DNA of 64,000 bases from Citrobacter sp. R56. Its GTDB lineage: Bacteria; Pseudomonadota; Gammaproteobacteria; Enterobacterales; Enterobacteriaceae. Position 1 is the first letter of the stretch. Each line of letters opens with the position of its first letter. The translations under genes were made by a program, and so were the position numbers. Under the pieces are notes generated by a model that was not told where the DNA came from, did not search any database, and saw only the letters and a list, made by a program, of their open reading frames with translations. Shown one piece after another: positions 1 to 9,030 of the stretch. Location of the stretch: the NCBI RefSeq assembly GCF_016811995.1, contig NZ_CP069159.1:2356001-2420000 (forward strand), written 5' to 3'.

Positions 1-607
<607 letters not shown>

Positions 608-997
608 ATGAATTCAGATGAGCGACAGTTTTATGAAGACGACGAAGGCATTGCTGTTGATTTAATTCTGCAGGCCTTCGGTCCTGAACCGGTTCAGTGC
701 ATAAATCTTGAGGCGGAGTTTGCGGATCAAAAAATGAAGGATGACATCGATTTTCTCGTCAAGACACAAAATGATTTCTGTCAGAAGATCACTGCAGAAG
801 CTAAACAATATTGTGAACGCGTATACGGAGTCAGTGTGAAAAATCTGACACTGGTAAAAATATACCTTTCTCCTGAGAATAAGGATCAATTTGGCTTCAT
901 GCTTTCCACTTCCCTTGACCCGGAGCATGGGTTAGGGGTTAAATTTCATGGCATTGAAGTGAAAAAAACAGGAAGTAGTGAAACAGCATTTTTGTGA
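608..997 (+). CDS. Hypothetical acidic cytoplasmic protein, possible immunity-type protein
   Basis: A 129-residue protein with no signal peptide or membrane segment, preceded by an AAAGGG ribosome site ten bases before the ATG. I do not recognise a family with certainty. The acidic N-terminus, small size and position directly before a SUKH-family gene resemble orphan immunity genes of polymorphic toxin loci, which is inference only. Base composition is lower in GC than the pump genes downstream, which suggests acquired DNA. Confidence 0.6.
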   Translation: MNSDERQFYEDDEGIAVDLILQAFGPEPVQCINLEAEFADQKMKDDIDFLVKTQNDFCQKITAEAKQYCERVYGVSVKNLTLVKIYLSPENKDQFGFMLSTSLDPEHGLGVKFHGIEVKKTGSSETAFL

Positions 998-1044
998 ACC
1001 TTCAAACACATATTAAATATTAAATATTAAGGCAGTGATAATAA

Positions 1045-1671
1045 ATGAATTTATCTTCCACCGACGCCACATCAGCCAGTCATACCCCGCCATTGGTCTG
1101 GCCAGAATTTACCAATGACAAGGCGCAACTAGAGTGGTGGCTTGCCTGCGTCAAGGCATATCGCGCGGAGTGGGCAAAACCTGCGAGCCTCACGCCAGTT
1201 AACGCCCAGGAAATTGATGCGCTTGAACAGCGTCTTGCTTGCCCACTTCCAACGCCGTTACGCACGTATCACGAAAACATTGGTGTACTGGATCTATCCG
1301 AAAGTTTGTGTAGCGTGACGCCTGTGAAATACAGCAATATTGAACCACTACTTGATGCTTATCCCGGTATTACAGATATTCTGGAGGATACGCCTGAATC
1401 AACCTCGCTATGGACGCTGGTTAATCAACTTATTGTCTTTGGCGACTATCTTGGCAACGGTAATTTATGGTGTTTTCACCGCAATACCGGCGAAGTCTGG
1501 TATTTTGATCATGACAGCTCACCTATGCTAACGAAAATGTTTACCGATGTGGGTCAGTACCTCGATATTCTGATGTTCATGTGCCTGTTGTTTATTCATG
1601 ATGAGGAAGGAAATGAGGAACTACTGCGAGAGCGCCTGGGCGATGAAATCGTAGAAAAATGGATGTATTAG
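1045..1671 (+). CDS. SMI1/KNR4 (SUKH) family protein, likely immunity protein
   Basis: A 208-residue protein with the SUKH pattern. An acidic helix ending in IDALEQRLACPLPTPLR (about residues 53-70) is followed by the YHENIG turn. A core strand then reads LIVFGDYLGNGNLWCF and VWYFDHDS (about residues 128-157). Bacterial SUKH proteins mostly neutralise nuclease or deaminase toxins. No toxin, Rhs or CdiA gene is visible here, so it would be an orphan immunity gene. It lies 47 bases after the preceding gene in the same direction, and the spacer contains a short repeated ATTAAAT tract. AAGG about 13 bases upstream of the ATG could serve as ribosome site. Confidence 0.7.
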   Translation: MNLSSTDATSASHTPPLVWPEFTNDKAQLEWWLACVKAYRAEWAKPASLTPVNAQEIDALEQRLACPLPTPLRTYHENIGVLDLSESLCSVTPVKYSNIEPLLDAYPGITDILEDTPESTSLWTLVNQLIVFGDYLGNGNLWCFHRNTGEVWYFDHDSSPMLTKMFTDVGQYLDILMFMCLLFIHDEEGNEELLRERLGDEIVEKWMY

Positions 1672-1764
1672 GGGTTCAACGCAGAAAACTATTTTGCTAC
1701 GCCCCTTAACGACATAATTTGTCACACAGATACCGGTTGACGATCACTAACAACCAATGTGTCC

Positions 1765-2496
1765 CTACTGAAACGGCCAGGCGACACGTTCCGTTATTTT
1801 TGGCTGAGTTGATGCTTTTTCAACAAACGCGGGCCAGGTGTATGATTTAGTAATAAATTTCCATGAGTAATACTCTTTACCCTCATCAATAAACTTCAGG
1901 TTCAAAAGCGCCCAATCCTCATCATGGCAGTGTGAGGTTTTGGCATACTCTTCTGCGGTAAAACAGGCCCTGATCATCGCCTTTGATGAAAAAAGGACGT
2001 CTTTAAATGCCACCTGAGATGAGCCATCATCATTGAGCATAATAAAATCAGCATACTCTTCTTCACGGCTACCACCGGAATACAATGCCTGCCATTTCGT
2101 CACTAAAGCAATGGCCTGTTTTGTTTTGCTCAAGGGATATAAAGCCGGATAGATATAGACCTTATCTTTTATCAGGTCTTCACTCATCGCATTTTCATCG
2201 TTATTTTTAACGTCGAACTTCCATTGCCCTTCCTTGATGTAATCGTCATTTTTTTTGCGGAATTTTATCATCTCAAGTGTGGGTTCTATTAAGTAAAAAA
2301 CATCCTCCAGACCTTTTGCTTTCCAGACCTTTGTTTCTTCCCCACAACGGTTTATAGCGGCCTTACATACACCAGTATACTGCTCACTGCTTTTTTTCAG
2401 TGCAATAAAAGCAGTGGGTTTTATTGTGTTGATATTCCCTTGCGCCGCCAGAGGGAAAGAAACTGCTGCAACGAATAAAACCACGCAATTCTTCAT
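1765..2496 (-). CDS. Hypothetical exported protein
   Basis: A 243-residue protein with a cleavable signal peptide (KNCVVLFVAAVSFPLAAQG, cut near residue 20) and no later membrane segment, so it is probably periplasmic. Four later cysteines (VCKAAINRC; ACFTAEEYAKTSHC) could form two disulfides. AGGAAG upstream of the ATG supports the start. I do not recognise the family. It is convergent with the SUKH gene, and the low GC content matches the neighbouring patch. Confidence 0.6.
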   Translation of the reverse strand: MKNCVVLFVAAVSFPLAAQGNINTIKPTAFIALKKSSEQYTGVCKAAINRCGEETKVWKAKGLEDVFYLIEPTLEMIKFRKKNDDYIKEGQWKFDVKNNDENAMSEDLIKDKVYIYPALYPLSKTKQAIALVTKWQALYSGGSREEEYADFIMLNDDGSSQVAFKDVLFSSKAMIRACFTAEEYAKTSHCHDEDWALLNLKFIDEGKEYYSWKFITKSYTWPAFVEKASTQPKITERVAWPFQ

Positions 2497-2649
2497 GATA
2501 TTCTTCCTGAACTGAATATTTCACATGAAAGGAACTCCCTTTCACCCGGACGTTTATCGCCATGAACGCCTGGCGCAGATACGATGGTTGTCGATTTTAC
2601 TATCAAATTGAATGAAAATCCCTTTTCATTTGTTAGAGAATTAAGCCCT

Positions 2650-3171
2650 TCACGGTTTAACCGGGTAGCTTTTAAATACCCCTGCGACGGCACGTTGGAT
2701 ATCGAGTTCACTGACCTCCTTCGCCTCACCGGGAGATACCTGACTGATGGTACCGCGCCAGACTTGCTGTTTTTTATGCGGGTCAACAACATCAATGTTC
2801 AGGCTGTTTTTGGTCCAGTCGCTGACGGACTGATCGTATGTTTGCCAGTCCCACGCGCCGCCCCAGCCAACAAAGGCTGGCGTAAAGGCGACCTCTTTTT
2901 CACCTTCCTGTGCAGGATGTGCATAGATCAGCAAATCGGGATTCTCACTCTTTTTATATCCGCGTTGGGTCATTTGCTGAGTTATCGCATCCTGAATATA
3001 TTTTTGCTGTAGCGTCAGATAATACCCTTTAGCAGGTTTCACAAAATTGAATGTCTGGTACTGACTAAAATCCACGGCATGATCGTAATCGCTTTGAACC
3101 TCCGGTTTTCCTGCACAACCGGCAAGGACAACACACAGTAATGTCAGAGAGAAGATTTTGGTTAATCGCAT
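2650..3171 (-). CDS. DUF4136-type outer-membrane lipoprotein
   Basis: The start at 3171 gives 173 residues with a lipoprotein signal (TLLCVVLAGC, acylated cysteine at about residue 17). The mature part begins with the DUF4136 pattern, DYDHAVDFSQYQTFNFV, and contains DLLIYAHPAQEGEKEVAF and the closing VSELDIQRAVAGVFKSYP. Family members are lipid-anchored and of unknown function. Longer starts would place extra residues before the lipoprotein signal and are rejected. It is divergent from the regulator at 3278. Confidence 0.8.
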   Translation of the reverse strand: MRLTKIFSLTLLCVVLAGCAGKPEVQSDYDHAVDFSQYQTFNFVKPAKGYYLTLQQKYIQDAITQQMTQRGYKKSENPDLLIYAHPAQEGEKEVAFTPAFVGWGGAWDWQTYDQSVSDWTKNSLNIDVVDPHKKQQVWRGTISQVSPGEAKEVSELDIQRAVAGVFKSYPVKP

Positions 3172-3277
3172 AGTATTTTCCTCATAAAAAATGATGAAAC
3201 CAGTCTCAGCAACCATTTGATGAGACGGCTTTTTTACTCTAAGGTTTTCAAACACCTTATTTCTTGAATATAGAGTG

Positions 3278-3949
3278 ATGACTACACCAACAGCACCGCG
3301 CCCTGACGACAACTTTCAGCTCACGCTGAATAAAATCCTGGCACTCAAGCCGCAAGAAAGTATTCAGCGTTTACTGGATGCCCTGCATCCTGTCGCTGAA
3401 CAGATGGTTGTTCGCCGCCCCCGTAGTTTTCATAAAAACGGACCCGAAATTTACCTGCTTACCGAGGGGCATTTCTGGCTACACCGTAAACAGGATAATC
3501 TGGAACTCAGCATGGCGGCGGCACCGCATATTTTTGGCCTCGCCGAACTGGTTTTGCCGTTTGGCGATACCACCTACGTCCGTTTCGCACCTGAAAGCGA
3601 TGTGTTTGTCGTTTCCGGGCAGAAGGCGCAAAACGTGTTCCATCATCAGCCCTATCTCTGGGAAGATGTGACCAAAGTGCTCGCTTTTCATCTCCATTTT
3701 TCCACCTGGCGCGATCTCCACCTGTTGAATGACAGCGCGTACGATACGGTTCGCGGTAAGTTGCTGGAGCTGGAAAAACAAAATGACGCGTTTCGCCAGG
3801 ACAATTCCATCCTTAACTATATTCTGTCCACGACAAAACTCTCCCGCAGTACGGTGTTACGGATCCTCAAGGACCTGACCGAAGGCGGTTATGTGGAAGC
3901 GCAGCGTGGAAAACTGGTCAGCATTGTTCACCTGCCGTTGCGCTATTAA
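3278..3949 (+). CDS. IprA/YaiV-like helix-turn-helix regulator (Crp-like fold)
   Basis: A 223-residue protein. The N-terminal 130 residues look like a degenerate cyclic-nucleotide-binding beta-roll (FHKNGPEIYLLTEGHFWLHRKQDNL). The C-terminus holds a winged helix with recognition region LSTTKLSRSTVLRILKDLTEGGYVEA (about residues 183-208). This layout is that of E. coli YaiV and Salmonella IprA, linked in the literature to oxidative-stress and antibiotic tolerance. It is convergent with the RND operon (stops 3 bases apart) and divergent from the lipoprotein gene. A GTG three bases upstream is an alternative start. Confidence 0.65.
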   Translation: MTTPTAPRPDDNFQLTLNKILALKPQESIQRLLDALHPVAEQMVVRRPRSFHKNGPEIYLLTEGHFWLHRKQDNLELSMAAAPHIFGLAELVLPFGDTTYVRFAPESDVFVVSGQKAQNVFHHQPYLWEDVTKVLAFHLHFSTWRDLHLLNDSAYDTVRGKLLELEKQNDAFRQDNSILNYILSTTKLSRSTVLRILKDLTEGGYVEAQRGKLVSIVHLPLRY

Positions 3950-3952
3950 GCG

Positions 3953-6900
3953 CTACTTTTTCTTCGCAAAACGGCGCATCACCACCACATAAAATACCGG
4001 CACGAAGAAGATGGCCAACAGCGTGGCGCTGATCATCCCGCCCATAACGCCAGTACCGACTGCGTTCTGCGCCCCGCTTCCCGCGCCGTTGCTGATAACC
4101 AGCGGCAACACCCCAAGAATAAATGCCAGCGACGTCATCAGGATGGGCCGTAAGCGCATTCGCACAGCTTCAAGCGTGGCGTCCAGCAACGGTTTCCCCT
4201 CTTTCACCATCAACTCCCTGGCGAATTCGACGATCAGAATGGCATTTTTGGCTGACAACCCCATCGTCGTTAATAGCCCGACCTGGAAGTAAACATCATT
4301 GTTCAACCCACGCAGTGTCGCGCCTGCCAGTGCGCCAATCACACCCAACGGGACAACCAACATCACGGCAAACGGCACAGACCAACTCTCATAGAGCGCC
4401 GCCAGACACAAAAACACGACAACCAGCGAGATGGCGTACAGGGCGGGTGCCTGATTTCCCGACTGTTGCTGCTGATACGACATACCGGTCCACTGATAGC
4501 CAAATCCCGGCGGCAGTTTTGCCGCGAGTTTTTCCATCAACATCATCGCCTGTCCCGAGCTACGACCCGGCGCGGGTTCTCCGAGGATCTCCATAGAGGA
4601 CTGGCCGTTGTAGCGTTCAAGGCGGGGGGAGCCATATTCCCAGTGCGCATGGGCAAAGGCCGAAAACGGAACCATCTGGTTATGTTCACCCAGGACATAC
4701 CAGCTGTTAATATCATCCGGCAACATACGGTAAGCCTGATCCGCCTGAACATAGACCTTCTTCACCCTTCCACGATCAAGAAAATCATTAACATACGTTC
4801 CCCCCAGCGCCGTGGAGATCGTGTTATTTATCGCGTCATTGGTGACCCCAAGCGCCTCCGCTTTCTGTTGATCAATATCCAGTTTCAGCTGTGGCGCGTC
4901 CTCCAGTCCGTTCGGGCGGACTTTGGTCACCACAGTCGGAAATTTATGCGTCATCATCAATAGCTGGTTACGCGCCTGGGTCAGCGCGGCATGTCCACGG
5001 TTAGCTTTGTCGATAAGCTCAAAGTCAAAACCTGTCGCCGTGCCTAAATCGGTGATCGCGGGCAGATTAAAGGCAAAGGCAACACCATCATGAATGGTGC
5101 GGGCAAAGGTTTTGTTAGCGCGCTGAATGATCGATTCCACACGGTTTGCCACCCCTTTTCGGGCTGACCAGTCTTTCAGGCTGACAAACGCCAGACCGTT
5201 GTTTTGCCCATTCCCATTGAAACCAAATCCCGCGACGGTGAAGACGGAATTCACATTGGCCGCTTCGGTATGCAAGTAATACTGCGTCACTTTATCCAGA
5301 CTGGCCTGGGTTCGTGATTGCGTCGCTCCGGCGGGCAATTGCACCATATTCATAAATACCCCCTGATCCTCATCCGGTAAGAATGAGGTGGGCAGGAACA
5401 CAAACATCGCCGTCATGCCAGCCACGATCAGCAGATAGATCGCCATCATGCGGCCGGTCTTACGTACAATTCGCCCGACGCTGTTCTGGTAATGGTCCGT
5501 ACTGCGATCAAACATCCGGTTAAACCAGGCGAAAAAGCCGCGCTGCGGGGTGTGAGTACCAGGTTTTAGCAGCGTAGCGCACAAGGCTGGCGTCAGGATC
5601 ATCGCCACGGTGACCGAAAGTACCATTGCGGAGACTATCGTCACTGAAAACTGGCGGTAAATCGCCCCGGTGGAGCCGCCAAAGAACGCCATCGGTACGA
5701 AGACGGCACAAAGCACCATTGTGATGCCGACCAGCGCCCCCTGAATCTGCCCCATGGATTTACGCGTGGCGTCCACCGGGGAAAGCCCCTCCTCCTTCAT
5801 CACGCGCTCGACGTTTTCAACCACCACAATGGCATCATCCACCAATAGCCCTATCGCCAGCACCATACCGAACATGGTCAGCGTATTGATGGAAAATCCA
5901 CAGGCGGCCAGCACGCCGAACGTTCCCAGCAGCACCACCGGAACCGCAATGGTTGGGATCAACGTAGCGCGGATGTTCTGCATGAACAGGTACATCACCA
6001 GGAAAACCAGCACGATCGCCTCAATCAGCGTCTTCACCACTTCGTGAATCGAGATTTTCACAAACGGCGTCGTGTCGTACGGATAGACCACCTTCATGCC
6101 CGCAGGGAAAAACGGCTTCAGGGTATTGATCTCCGCTTTGACGGCGCTGGCGGTATCCAGCGCGTTCGCGCCGGTCGCCAGTTTGATCCCCAATCCCGCC
6201 GCCGGGCGGCCATTGTATTCAGCGCTGGAACTGTAATTTTCGCTTCCCAGTTCAATGCGTGCGACATCACGTAAACGAACCTGTGAACCATCTTCATTGA
6301 CGCGAAGAATGATATTGCCAAACTGCTGCGGCGTACTTAATCGGGTTTGTGCGATGATCGACGCGTTAAGACGCTGGGAAGATGGCGCAGGTAACGCCCC
6401 TAACTGACCGCCTGCAATCTGGTTGTTCTGCGATTTAATGGCCCTCACGACCTCATCGGTGGTGAGTTGATAGTTATTCAGCTTAGTCGGATCAAGCCAC
6501 ACGCGCATCGCATACTGGGCGCCAAAAAGTTGTACCTGGCCCACCCCCTGCGTCCGGCTAATGGGGTCCTGCACGGTCGAGGCGACATAGTCCGCGAGGT
6601 CAGCTTGCGTCAACGCACTGCCTTTCTCACCGGTAAACCCCACCACCATCAGAAAACTACTGCTCGCTTTCTGAACGTTAATTCCCATGCTTTGCACCGT
6701 GGCGGGCAGCAACGGCATCGCCAGTTGCAGCTTGTTCTGTACCTGGACCTGCGCAATATCCGGATCGGTGCCGTTGGTAAAGGTCAGCGTGAGGGTGGCA
6801 TTTCCCATGGCGTCGCTGTTAGAGGACATGTACATCAGTCCATCCAGGCCATTCATTTTTTGTTCGATAACCTGAGTGACCGTGTCTTCCACCGTTTTAG

Positions 6901-7060
6901 CATCCGCGCCCGGATAGCTGGCGGTGATCTGCACCGCAGGCGGCGCAATGGTCGGATACTGCGACACCGGCAGTTTAAGGATCGAGAGTCCACCGGCCAG
7001 CATCAGGATAATCGCAATAACCCAGGCAAAAATCGGGCGGCTGATAAAGAAGTTCGACAT
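3953..7060 (-). CDS. RND multidrug efflux pump, inner-membrane subunit (AcrB type)
   Basis: The 1035-residue length is normal for hydrophobe/amphiphile RND pumps. Visible features are the N-terminal helix with [17 protein letters not shown], the porter domains, and the proton-relay pair in [12 protein letters not shown] (about residue 405). It also has the [14 protein letters not shown] motif and a second copy of the 12-helix layout ending in [13 protein letters not shown]. It forms an operon with the membrane fusion protein, whose stop is 3 bases upstream. No outer-membrane channel is encoded, so TolC is the likely partner. It resembles AcrB/MdtF/EefB but I cannot assign one of these names. 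Confidence 0.92.
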   Translation of the reverse strand: MSNFFISRPIFAWVIAIILMLAGGLSILKLPVSQYPTIAPPAVQITASYPGADAKTVEDTVTQVIEQKMNGLDGLMYMSSNSDAMGNATLTLTFTNGTDPDIAQVQVQNKLQLAMPLLPATVQSMGINVQKASSSFLMVVGFTGEKGSALTQADLADYVASTVQDPISRTQGVGQVQLFGAQYAMRVWLDPTKLNNYQLTTDEVVRAIKSQNNQIAGGQLGALPAPSSQRLNASIIAQTRLSTPQQFGNIILRVNEDGSQVRLRDVARIELGSENYSSSAEYNGRPAAGLGIKLATGANALDTASAVKAEINTLKPFFPAGMKVVYPYDTTPFVKISIHEVVKTLIEAIVLVFLVMYLFMQNIRATLIPTIAVPVVLLGTFGVLAACGFSINTLTMFGMVLAIGLLVDDAIVVVENVERVMKEEGLSPVDATRKSMGQIQGALVGITMVLCAVFVPMAFFGGSTGAIYRQFSVTIVSAMVLSVTVAMILTPALCATLLKPGTHTPQRGFFAWFNRMFDRSTDHYQNSVGRIVRKTGRMMAIYLLIVAGMTAMFVFLPTSFLPDEDQGVFMNMVQLPAGATQSRTQASLDKVTQYYLHTEAANVNSVFTVAGFGFNGNGQNNGLAFVSLKDWSARKGVANRVESIIQRANKTFARTIHDGVAFAFNLPAITDLGTATGFDFELIDKANRGHAALTQARNQLLMMTHKFPTVVTKVRPNGLEDAPQLKLDIDQQKAEALGVTNDAINNTISTALGGTYVNDFLDRGRVKKVYVQADQAYRMLPDDINSWYVLGEHNQMVPFSAFAHAHWEYGSPRLERYNGQSSMEILGEPAPGRSSGQAMMLMEKLAAKLPPGFGYQWTGMSYQQQQSGNQAPALYAISLVVVFLCLAALYESWSVPFAVMLVVPLGVIGALAGATLRGLNNDVYFQVGLLTTMGLSAKNAILIVEFARELMVKEGKPLLDATLEAVRMRLRPILMTSLAFILGVLPLVISNGAGSGAQNAVGTGVMGGMISATLLAIFFVPVFYVVVMRRFAKKK

Positions 7061-7063
7061 CGT

Positions 7064-8236
7064 TTATCTCCCCGCTCCAGAACCCTGAGCCCACGCCGCC
7101 ATGCTGTCGTCCTCGGTCGCTGTGACAGGCATACCCGGTCGCAACATCAGTTGCCCTGTAACGATCACCCGATCCCCGGCGGTTAATCCAGACGTGACCC
7201 GCCACTGATTACCCATCGCCTGGGCAGCCTGTACACGGCGAACCTGCGCATGGTTATGGCTGTCGACCACCATAGTAGTGGCGTCACCACGTGGGGTTCG
7301 GGTAATCGCCTGCTGCGGAACCAGCAGCGCATTCTCGCGCATGCCTTCCGTCAGATGTGCCCGCACGAACATGCCCGGCAACAGCGTATTGTCAGGATTG
7401 GGACACTCCGCACGCACAGTGATGGAGCCTGTGGTTTGATCGACAGTGACGTCAGAAAACTCCAGCCTGCATTGCTGGGGATAGAGCCGGCCATTGTCCA
7501 GTTGCAGCAACACCTCCGCGTTACCGTTCTGCTGTTTGATCTCCCCTTTTTCCATCTCACTTTTTAAATTAAGGAAGTCGTCGCTGGACTGAGTCACATC
7601 GATGTAGACCGGGTTCAACTGTTGCACTGTCGCCAGCGCTGAAGATTGGCTGTCGGTCACCAACGCCCCTTCCGTGACGTTCGATTTACCGATGATGCCG
7701 GAAATAGGCGACGTCACCTGGGTGTAATTAAGGTTAATTTGCGCCTGCTCGACGACCGCTTTTTGCGCGACCACCTGCGCGTCGGCCTGCTCCGCGTTGG
7801 CAACGGCGGTGTCATAATCTTGCTGGCTGACATAGTGCGTTTTAAGCAGCGCCCGATAGCGATTGGCCGTCAGGTGGGCCTGAGTGGCAGCGGCAGTCGC
7901 TTTCGCCAGATCACCTTTGGCGCTATTCAGCGCGGCCTGGTAGGTACTGGGGTCGATCTGATACAACGATTCCCCCGCAGTGACATGGCTGCCTTCAACG
8001 AAATGGCGCTTCAGGATGATCCCGTTCACCTGCGGGCGAACGTCGGCTACACGAAATGCCGACACGCGCCCGGGCAACTCGGTCTGGACGGCGAGTGGCT
8101 GCGTACGCAGCGTCACCACACCGACCGGATGAGGGGGCTGGGTGACAGACGTCGAAGCCGGGCGATCGCACGCCGTTAAAAGAAGCGAGCAGGAGATAAC
8201 CAGCCCACCCAATATATACTGGTAACTGTTTTTCAT
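7064..8236 (-). CDS. RND efflux membrane fusion protein (AcrA type lipoprotein)
   Basis: A 390-residue periplasmic adaptor with lipoprotein signal (SCSLLLTAC, cysteine about residue 23). It has the two lipoyl half-motifs (VRPQVNGIILKRHFVEGSHVTAG and VTSPISGIIGKSNVTEG) flanking an alpha-hairpin, then the beta-barrel and membrane-proximal domains. It is first in the operon and is followed after 3 bases by the pump gene. The promoter region (8237-8310) contains TTCATTTTG on the minus strand, shared with the two divergent units. Confidence 0.92.
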   Translation of the reverse strand: MKNSYQYILGGLVISCSLLLTACDRPASTSVTQPPHPVGVVTLRTQPLAVQTELPGRVSAFRVADVRPQVNGIILKRHFVEGSHVTAGESLYQIDPSTYQAALNSAKGDLAKATAAATQAHLTANRYRALLKTHYVSQQDYDTAVANAEQADAQVVAQKAVVEQAQINLNYTQVTSPISGIIGKSNVTEGALVTDSQSSALATVQQLNPVYIDVTQSSDDFLNLKSEMEKGEIKQQNGNAEVLLQLDNGRLYPQQCRLEFSDVTVDQTTGSITVRAECPNPDNTLLPGMFVRAHLTEGMRENALLVPQQAITRTPRGDATTMVVDSHNHAQVRRVQAAQAMGNQWRVTSGLTAGDRVIVTGQLMLRPGMPVTATEDDSMAAWAQGSGAGR

Positions 8237-8295
8237 TACATTCTGCCTTTAAGTCCGAAAAATGTTGTTTTAATTTCAGGCCAAAATATACGCCT

Positions 8296-8328
8296 CAAAA
8301 TGAATGAATTAAGTTTCATTTTGGACTT
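8296..8328. promoter_or_regulatory. Shared element, copies 1 and 2, between pump operon and candidate small RNA
   Basis: AAGTTTCATTTTGGACTT occurs at 8311-8328 on the plus strand and is repeated without mismatch at 8480-8497. The core TTCATTTTG also appears on the minus strand at 8304-8296, facing the pump operon. Together they form an inverted repeat, AAAATGAA at 8297-8304 and TTCATTTT at 8315-8322. TTGGAC at 8321-8326 can act as a -35 box with GATAAT at 8345-8350 (18-base spacer). The regulator is not known. Confidence 0.55.
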
Positions 8329-8356
8329 CGCAGAATTTGACGAGGATAATTATTTG

Positions 8357-8457
8357 CGTTTAGAGTTTTTCGGGTGCCTGACCCTGGTAGTCAGGTTTTC
8401 TGCAAACCTAGAAAGTCCGATTCCTCTGCCACGGCATATTTGTGGCAGAGTTTTTTT
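8357..8457 (+). ncRNA. Candidate small RNA, about 100 nt, between pump operon and Spy-like gene
   Basis: A promoter (TTGGAC, 18 bases, GATAAT) would start transcription near 8357, and a strong intrinsic terminator ends at 8457. Between them is a small hairpin (CTGAC/GTCAG around 8380-8396) and no convincing ORF. I do not recognise the sequence as any known enterobacterial small RNA. The 3' end followed by seven T residues is the form Hfq-binding RNAs often have. It could instead be the leader of the Spy-like gene ending in an attenuator. Confidence 0.45.
8424..8457 (+). terminator. Intrinsic terminator of candidate small RNA
   Basis: A perfect 9-bp stem CTCTGCCAC (8424-8432) with GTGGCAGAG (8442-8450) is followed by TTTTTTT. 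It has no other gene upstream on the plus strand, so it needs its own short transcript. Confidence 0.8.
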
Positions 8458-8479
8458 GCGTTCAAAATTACCGACGCAA

Positions 8480-8497
8480 AAGTTTCATTTTGGACTT
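8480..8497 (+). promoter_or_regulatory. Shared element, copy 3, upstream of the Spy-like gene
   Basis: An exact 18-base repeat of the element at 8311-8328, again with TTGGAC at its 3' end (8490-8495) in a -35-like position. A weaker -10 (GATACA, 8516-8521) follows. It lies just after the terminator of the candidate RNA, so the Spy-like gene has an independent promoter. Confidence 0.55.
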
Positions 8498-8555
8498 TTT
8501 AAGGACGATGTTTCGGATACAGTGGTATCCACACAAACACATGGAGAATCATCTG

Positions 8556-8951
8556 ATGAAATTCCCGACCATCGCATTAGGCTTATCAACATTCATTTTT
8601 TCTGGTATGACGCTGGCTGCAGAGCCTATACCCCCACAGCCCGAAACCTTCGGGAGTGTTCTGCAACTTGATAAATCGCAGAAAAACCAATTGATACAAT
8701 TGCACGCCAGTGCACAGGAATGCATGAATAATATTGATGCCAGTCAATTCCACCCGCAGGCATTTTTGAATATGGTAAAAGAAGGCAAAGTGGATGAACA
8801 ATTATTTAAGCAACAAATGGCAGTACAGAGTAATTTACATGAGCAAGCCGCACGCTGTCGAATCACTTATTACACCAATGTCAGTAAAATGCTGACAAAA
8901 GAACAAAAACGGAAACTGGTGGATATGTATCAACAGCAACAGTCGGGGTGA
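8556..8951 (+). CDS. Spy/CpxP-like periplasmic protein
   Basis: The start at 8556 (GGAG about 10 bases upstream) gives 131 residues with a signal peptide (MKFPTIALGLSTFIFSGMTLAA). The mature part is all helical in appearance and carries the LTxxQ-type motif LTKEQKRKLVDMYQ near the C-terminus, as in Spy, CpxP and ZraP. Two cysteines (QECM and ARCR) could pair. Relatives are envelope-stress chaperones or sensors. Divergent pairing with an efflux operon and a shared promoter element suggest a common envelope-stress response. Confidence 0.65.
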   Translation: MKFPTIALGLSTFIFSGMTLAAEPIPPQPETFGSVLQLDKSQKNQLIQLHASAQECMNNIDASQFHPQAFLNMVKEGKVDEQLFKQQMAVQSNLHEQAARCRITYYTNVSKMLTKEQKRKLVDMYQQQQSG

Positions 8952-8980
8952 TATAAAAACAGGAATTTGTATTTTTATTT

Positions 8981-9010
8981 AGAGCAGCCTTTTCGGGCTG
9001 CTCTATTTGT
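8981..9010. terminator. Bidirectional terminator between Spy-like gene and M14 peptidase gene
   Basis: Stem AGAGCAGCC (8981-8989) pairs with GGCTGCTCT (8996-9004), with T-rich sequence after it and A-rich sequence before it. It would serve both convergent genes. Confidence 0.8.
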
Positions 9011-9030
9011 TTTAGAAATTCGGTAAACCT

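Noticed and set aside
2584..3012. Plus-strand ORF opposite the DUF4136 lipoprotein
   Set aside because: Antisense to a gene with lipoprotein signal and family motifs; no ribosome site.
6467..7186. 239-codon plus-strand ORF inside the RND pump gene
   Set aside because: It is fully antisense to a conserved pump gene, has implausible composition rich in Arg and His and no initiation site. It is a codon-bias shadow.
8300..8671. Plus-strand ORF spanning the terminator and promoter of the Spy-like gene
   Set aside because: It crosses a strong terminator, is in another frame than the signal-peptide gene and has no homologue-like segment.
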